A DNA stretch of 64,000 bases from Lactarius indigo. Its lineage: Eukaryota > Basidiomycota > Agaricomycetes > Russulales > Russulaceae. The position numbers were made by a program, and so were the translations under genes. Where the stretch lies: positions 372,001 through 436,000 of the forward strand of contig JAFKAC010000042.1 of the NCBI GenBank assembly GCA_025766275.1, given 5' to 3'. The notes under the pieces were generated by a model, which was not told the origin of the DNA, did no database searches, and saw only the letters and a program-made list of their open reading frames with translations. Of this stretch, positions 60,975 to 64,000 are shown in pieces. Within the stretch, counting starts at the first letter, position 1. Every line of letters begins with the position of its first letter.

Positions 60975-63900
60975 ATGGCTGGATCTAGGAAGAGGGCCCC
61001 TTCAACACCCAAGAGGACTCCAAAAGGCCAAAGACCCAAGAAGAGCCAGGTCAAACAGCGGGAGCTTCCTGGTGGTGCTTTGGAGATGTCTTTTCAGCTT
61101 GATGGTATGTGCTCATTGTTTTGATGGTATCCATACACTCATATTGTGTTAGTCTCATCCACAGCTGCTCAGACATCAGTTGCCAGTGCCAGACATGTGC
61201 ACTTTAATCTAGGCTCTTCTGCAGCTTCAGGTGGCCCTCCTGGACCCTCACAGCAGGGAGAGGACCCCTTTGCAGGTTCTTCACCTGCTCAGGCTGCCAA
61301 TCAAGTGAGTATCTATTTTATTAATTTTATAATCATTTTTTAACAAATTTAATACAGGGAGGCCTTAGCTCACCCCAACCTGAGAACTTTGACCTTGGAA
61401 ATGGGTCAGATGGCTCTCAGGAGGGTGGTGCTAATTTCAATAGCCCTCAGGAAGGCAACTCTGACCCTCCAACTCCAACTCGCCGCCCAAGGAGGGCTCA
61501 AAAAGCTGGTTCAAGGCTGGGCTCAGGTGATGACACCTTGAGGTTTTTTCAGGCTCTTGATGGGAAGAAACAGTGCAAGTTTTGCTTGTGAGTTTTTTAT
61601 TCTTATTTTTATTTTTATTTCTAAAAATTATTTTTATAGGATACTTCATCAAGAGGATGCGTCCATCAAAGTACACTCATATCGCTCCACTACTGCAACA
61701 GGTCCTCTGCGGTCCCATTTGCTCAATCACCATGCAGATGAGTGGGTTACAGAGTGCCAAAGACTCAAAATTGAGCTGAGAGGTAAGAGGGAGAAGAAGC
61801 TGTTGCAAGAGTTACTGGAGTTCCTGTAGAGCATCAAGCTAGGCGCCGCACTCCCTCACTCAAGACAACTTTTTTAGATGGCCTTGTGCAATTTATTGTT
61901 GCCACAGATCAGGTTTTTTTTATTTAATTTTAATTTTTTTTTCCCTATTTAATGTTTTTTTTTTTTTTTTTAGCCTATGATGATTGTGGAGAGACCAGAG
62001 TTCCGCCACCTGTGTCTCCTACTCCGCCCTGAGCTGAGTGATGCAGACATCCCCTCACAGGACCACTATGCAGAAGCGCATTGTGGAGAACTGTACAGAG
62101 GCACTCCACAATTTGTCTCAGCATATTCAGGTAATATTTTATTATTATATCTTAGTGCTGAGGGCTAACTTCTATTTAGACAAGCTGCCTTGGGAGGGTC
62201 TCTTTACCACAGACATGTGGACAGACCCTGACCTCAAGCCATACATGGCTGTTACTGCTCACTGGCTGGAGCAGATCCAGACTCAAGATGGCCAGCAAAA
62301 GCTAACCCTTAGAGCTGACCTTATTGGATTTGTCTATTTTCCTGGGTCCCACACTGGAGAGAGGTTAGCTGAGGTCTTTCATTTTATCATTACTAGGATG
62401 GGGCTTGAAAGAAAGGTAATGTCTACTTCATTTTATATATAAATTTCGACTAATTAATTTTTTTTTAAATAAAGATTGGTTGGATAACAACAGATAATGC
62501 ATCCAACAACAGCTCTATGATGGAGGCACTAGAAACTCAGTTAAAGAAGCAATATCCTAATACTGGGTTTTCTGCAGAGCAGCGCCACATCAGGTAAGTG
62601 TCAAACTATTTAATATTTTTTTGCTAACACTTTTTAGATGCTTTGCCCATATTGTAAATCTTGCATGCAAGGCAATGCTTGAGGAAGCAGTTGAACTTGG
62701 TTTTGACCAAGTTAAAAGGCTTCAGCAAATTATTGTTTATGTGAGCCTTTCCTTTTTTTTTTTTCTTTTTTTTCTTCTTTTTCCCTTCTTTTTTTCGAGT
62801 TTTTTTGTCTTTTTTCTTTTTCTTTTTTTCTTTTTCTTTTTCTTTTTCTTTTTTCTTTTTCTTTTTTCTTTTTCTTTTCTTTTTCTTTTTCTTTTTTCTT
62901 GTTTCTTTTTCCGAGTTTTTTCTTTTTTTTTTTTTTTTTTCTAATTTATTATAATAGATCCGCAACTCATCACGAAGGCGTGATATATTTTCTACAATTG
63001 CAAAGGAGTCAAATGTGCCTCCTTTGCAATTAATTCTTGATGTGGAGGACAGGTGGTCCTCTGCCTATTTAATGATCAAGAGGGCATTTATTTTGAGAGA
63101 GGTATTTTTTAAGCCATTTAATAAATTCTAATGCTAACTTTTAGTTAGGCAATTGATAGGTTTACTCAGGAGGGAGGGCCAGGACCCATTAAATGAGGAA
63201 GATGGAGGGTCCTTGGGGGACTTCAGAGAATTCTTCAGGTGTGCAGACATTTTCTCTCTCTGATTGTCTATTAATTTATTTATAGATCCCCTTCTGGTAT
63301 CAGCAATCACTTTCTTATGAGAAGACGCCAACACTTTGTGGCACAGTTGCTGCATTTGAGGGCTTTTTAAAAACCCTGAATGACTTGGCAAATACCTTGG
63401 AGACTGAGAGACAGGACATTGGTCTTATTATTGGAAAAGCTTCAGAGAAGATAGTTCCATATTCTATGCAGGCCCTTGACCTTCCAGTATATCAGCTTTC
63501 AATGGGTGAGTGGCTGTCTTAATATTCTGCATAATTTCTCCATCTCATGTAAACAGTTCTTAACCCTTTGACAAAGCTTGAATGGTTCAAGCAACACTAC
63601 CAATCAAATGTTTCTGAAGCAGTAAAGCGCCACCTCCTTGATGCAGTGAGTGCTTTTAATTTTATCATGCTACTCTAAAACTAAAATTCTAAGTAGCTCA
63701 GACCATTGTACACACCATCTAGAGCCCCTACTAGATCAACTGTACCCCCTCCACCCCCTGAACCATTTGGTGGCATGCAGGCCACTTTGGCAAACCTTGG
63801 TATTGGCCAATGCCTGTCTACAGACCACAGGCAAATACCTTAGAAGGTGAAGTTGATGACTATCTAGCAGCCCCAGTCAAATATGCCAATATTCTTGAGT

Positions 63901-64000
63901 TCTGGCAGGTATGTAGAATGGTTCATTTTGTTAGGGAGTACTGACAGTAGTTGGAATGGCAGGAACACCAGAAAAAGTGGCCAACACTCTTCAAGCTTTG
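60975..64000 (+). pseudogene. hAT-family transposase gene, ~15 exons, 3' end outside window
   Basis: Cut-and-paste transposase. Inferred exons: 60975-61104, 61153-61304, 61358-61587, 61640-61782, 61830-61912, 61974-62130, 62180-62415, 62475-62593, 62638-62740, 62958-63101, 63149-63238, 63286-63505, 63557-63645, 63697-63908, 63963-64000. Seen: a basic N-terminus, a BED-type zinc finger (CKFC ... LRSHLLNHHADEW), catalytic-core segments (LFTTDMWTDPDLKPYMAVTA; IGWITTDNASNNSSMMEAL), CFAHIVNLACKAM, DVEDRWSSAYLMI and the dimerisation region EVDDYLAAPVKYANILEFWQ. Most introns are 43-60 nt with GTAAG- or GTGAG-like donors. Single-base frame breaks occur near 62050 (C run), 63172 (G run) and 63833. It may be inactive, or these may be sequence errors. 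Confidence 0.78.
62741..62957 (+). repeat. Expanded CTTTTT-type repeat inside a hAT intron
   Basis: The intron GTGAGCC...ATAATAG is 217 bases, four to five times the others, because of a run of CTTTTT and longer T tracts. The antisense lysine/glutamate-rich frame here is a repeat artefact. Confidence 0.75.

Noticed and set aside
62624..62965. Lys/Glu-rich minus-strand frame
   Set aside because: Antisense of a T/C-rich intron repeat in the hAT gene.

Overview
The window looks like a retrotransposon graveyard from a filamentous fungus, most likely an agaricomycete basidiomycete. Reasons: Ty3/Gypsy chromoviruses with C-terminal chromodomains, a hAT transposase gene with many 45-60 nt introns (GTRNGT-type donors), and a truncated host-like gene with a 55-nt intron. 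I saw no bacterial features, rRNA, tRNA or CRISPR array. Nearly all coding sequence belongs to mobile elements, many nested.

Layout. 1-3985: a Ty1/Copia element on the minus strand, open without a stop from its Gag start to the left edge. It lies in an old plus-strand Gypsy element (A, 3986-7429), which is also split by a solo Copia LTR (4087-4697, TSD CACGG). 7430-11366: LTR debris of three families, a zinc-knuckle fragment and a piece of a basidiomycete transposon protein. 11367-19184: element B, a complete Gypsy copy with identical LTRs and a TACGA duplication. 19185-21728: sequence without convincing genes and a 20-bp minisatellite. 21729-28279: more LTR fragments and a decayed minus-strand Gypsy element (J). 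28280-45218: element I, a decayed relative of B whose gag holds a solo LTR (TSD CGGTA), full element C (30973-38725, TSD TCGAC) and another solo LTR (TSD TGCGG). 45219-46134: 5' part of a host-like gene, cut by element E (minus, 46135-50450). 50451-60271: element F, a different and unusually long Gypsy element. 60272-60571: GTCGTG microsatellite. 60975-64000: intron-rich hAT transposase, continuing past the right edge.

How the elements appear to work. In the B/C/I/E family and in F, the sequence just after the 5' LTR matches the reverse complement of a segment about 34 nt downstream of an LTR TATA box. That is the arrangement of Tf1-type self-primed retrotransposons, and here the primer also lies in a perfect LTR hairpin. 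Gag and Pol of the B family are in different frames joined over two in-frame -1 slippery heptamers. Pol continues into an extra C-terminal protein (called ORF3) of unknown function.

The most unusual signal is depletion of ATG. In F, the 3.3 kb from the inferred transcript start to the gag ATG contains one ATG, opening a four-codon out-of-frame reading frame. Yet it holds three long ORFs (438, 327 and 230 codons) with no methionine codon, separated by hairpins with a shared C-GAGT-G loop. The gag ATG overlaps the stop of the third ORF as ATGA. In B and C the leader and the conserved first ~170 codons of Gag also lack ATG, and a GTG is conserved at the apparent start in four copies. This suggests systematic non-AUG initiation and reinitiation. 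All alignments were made by eye.
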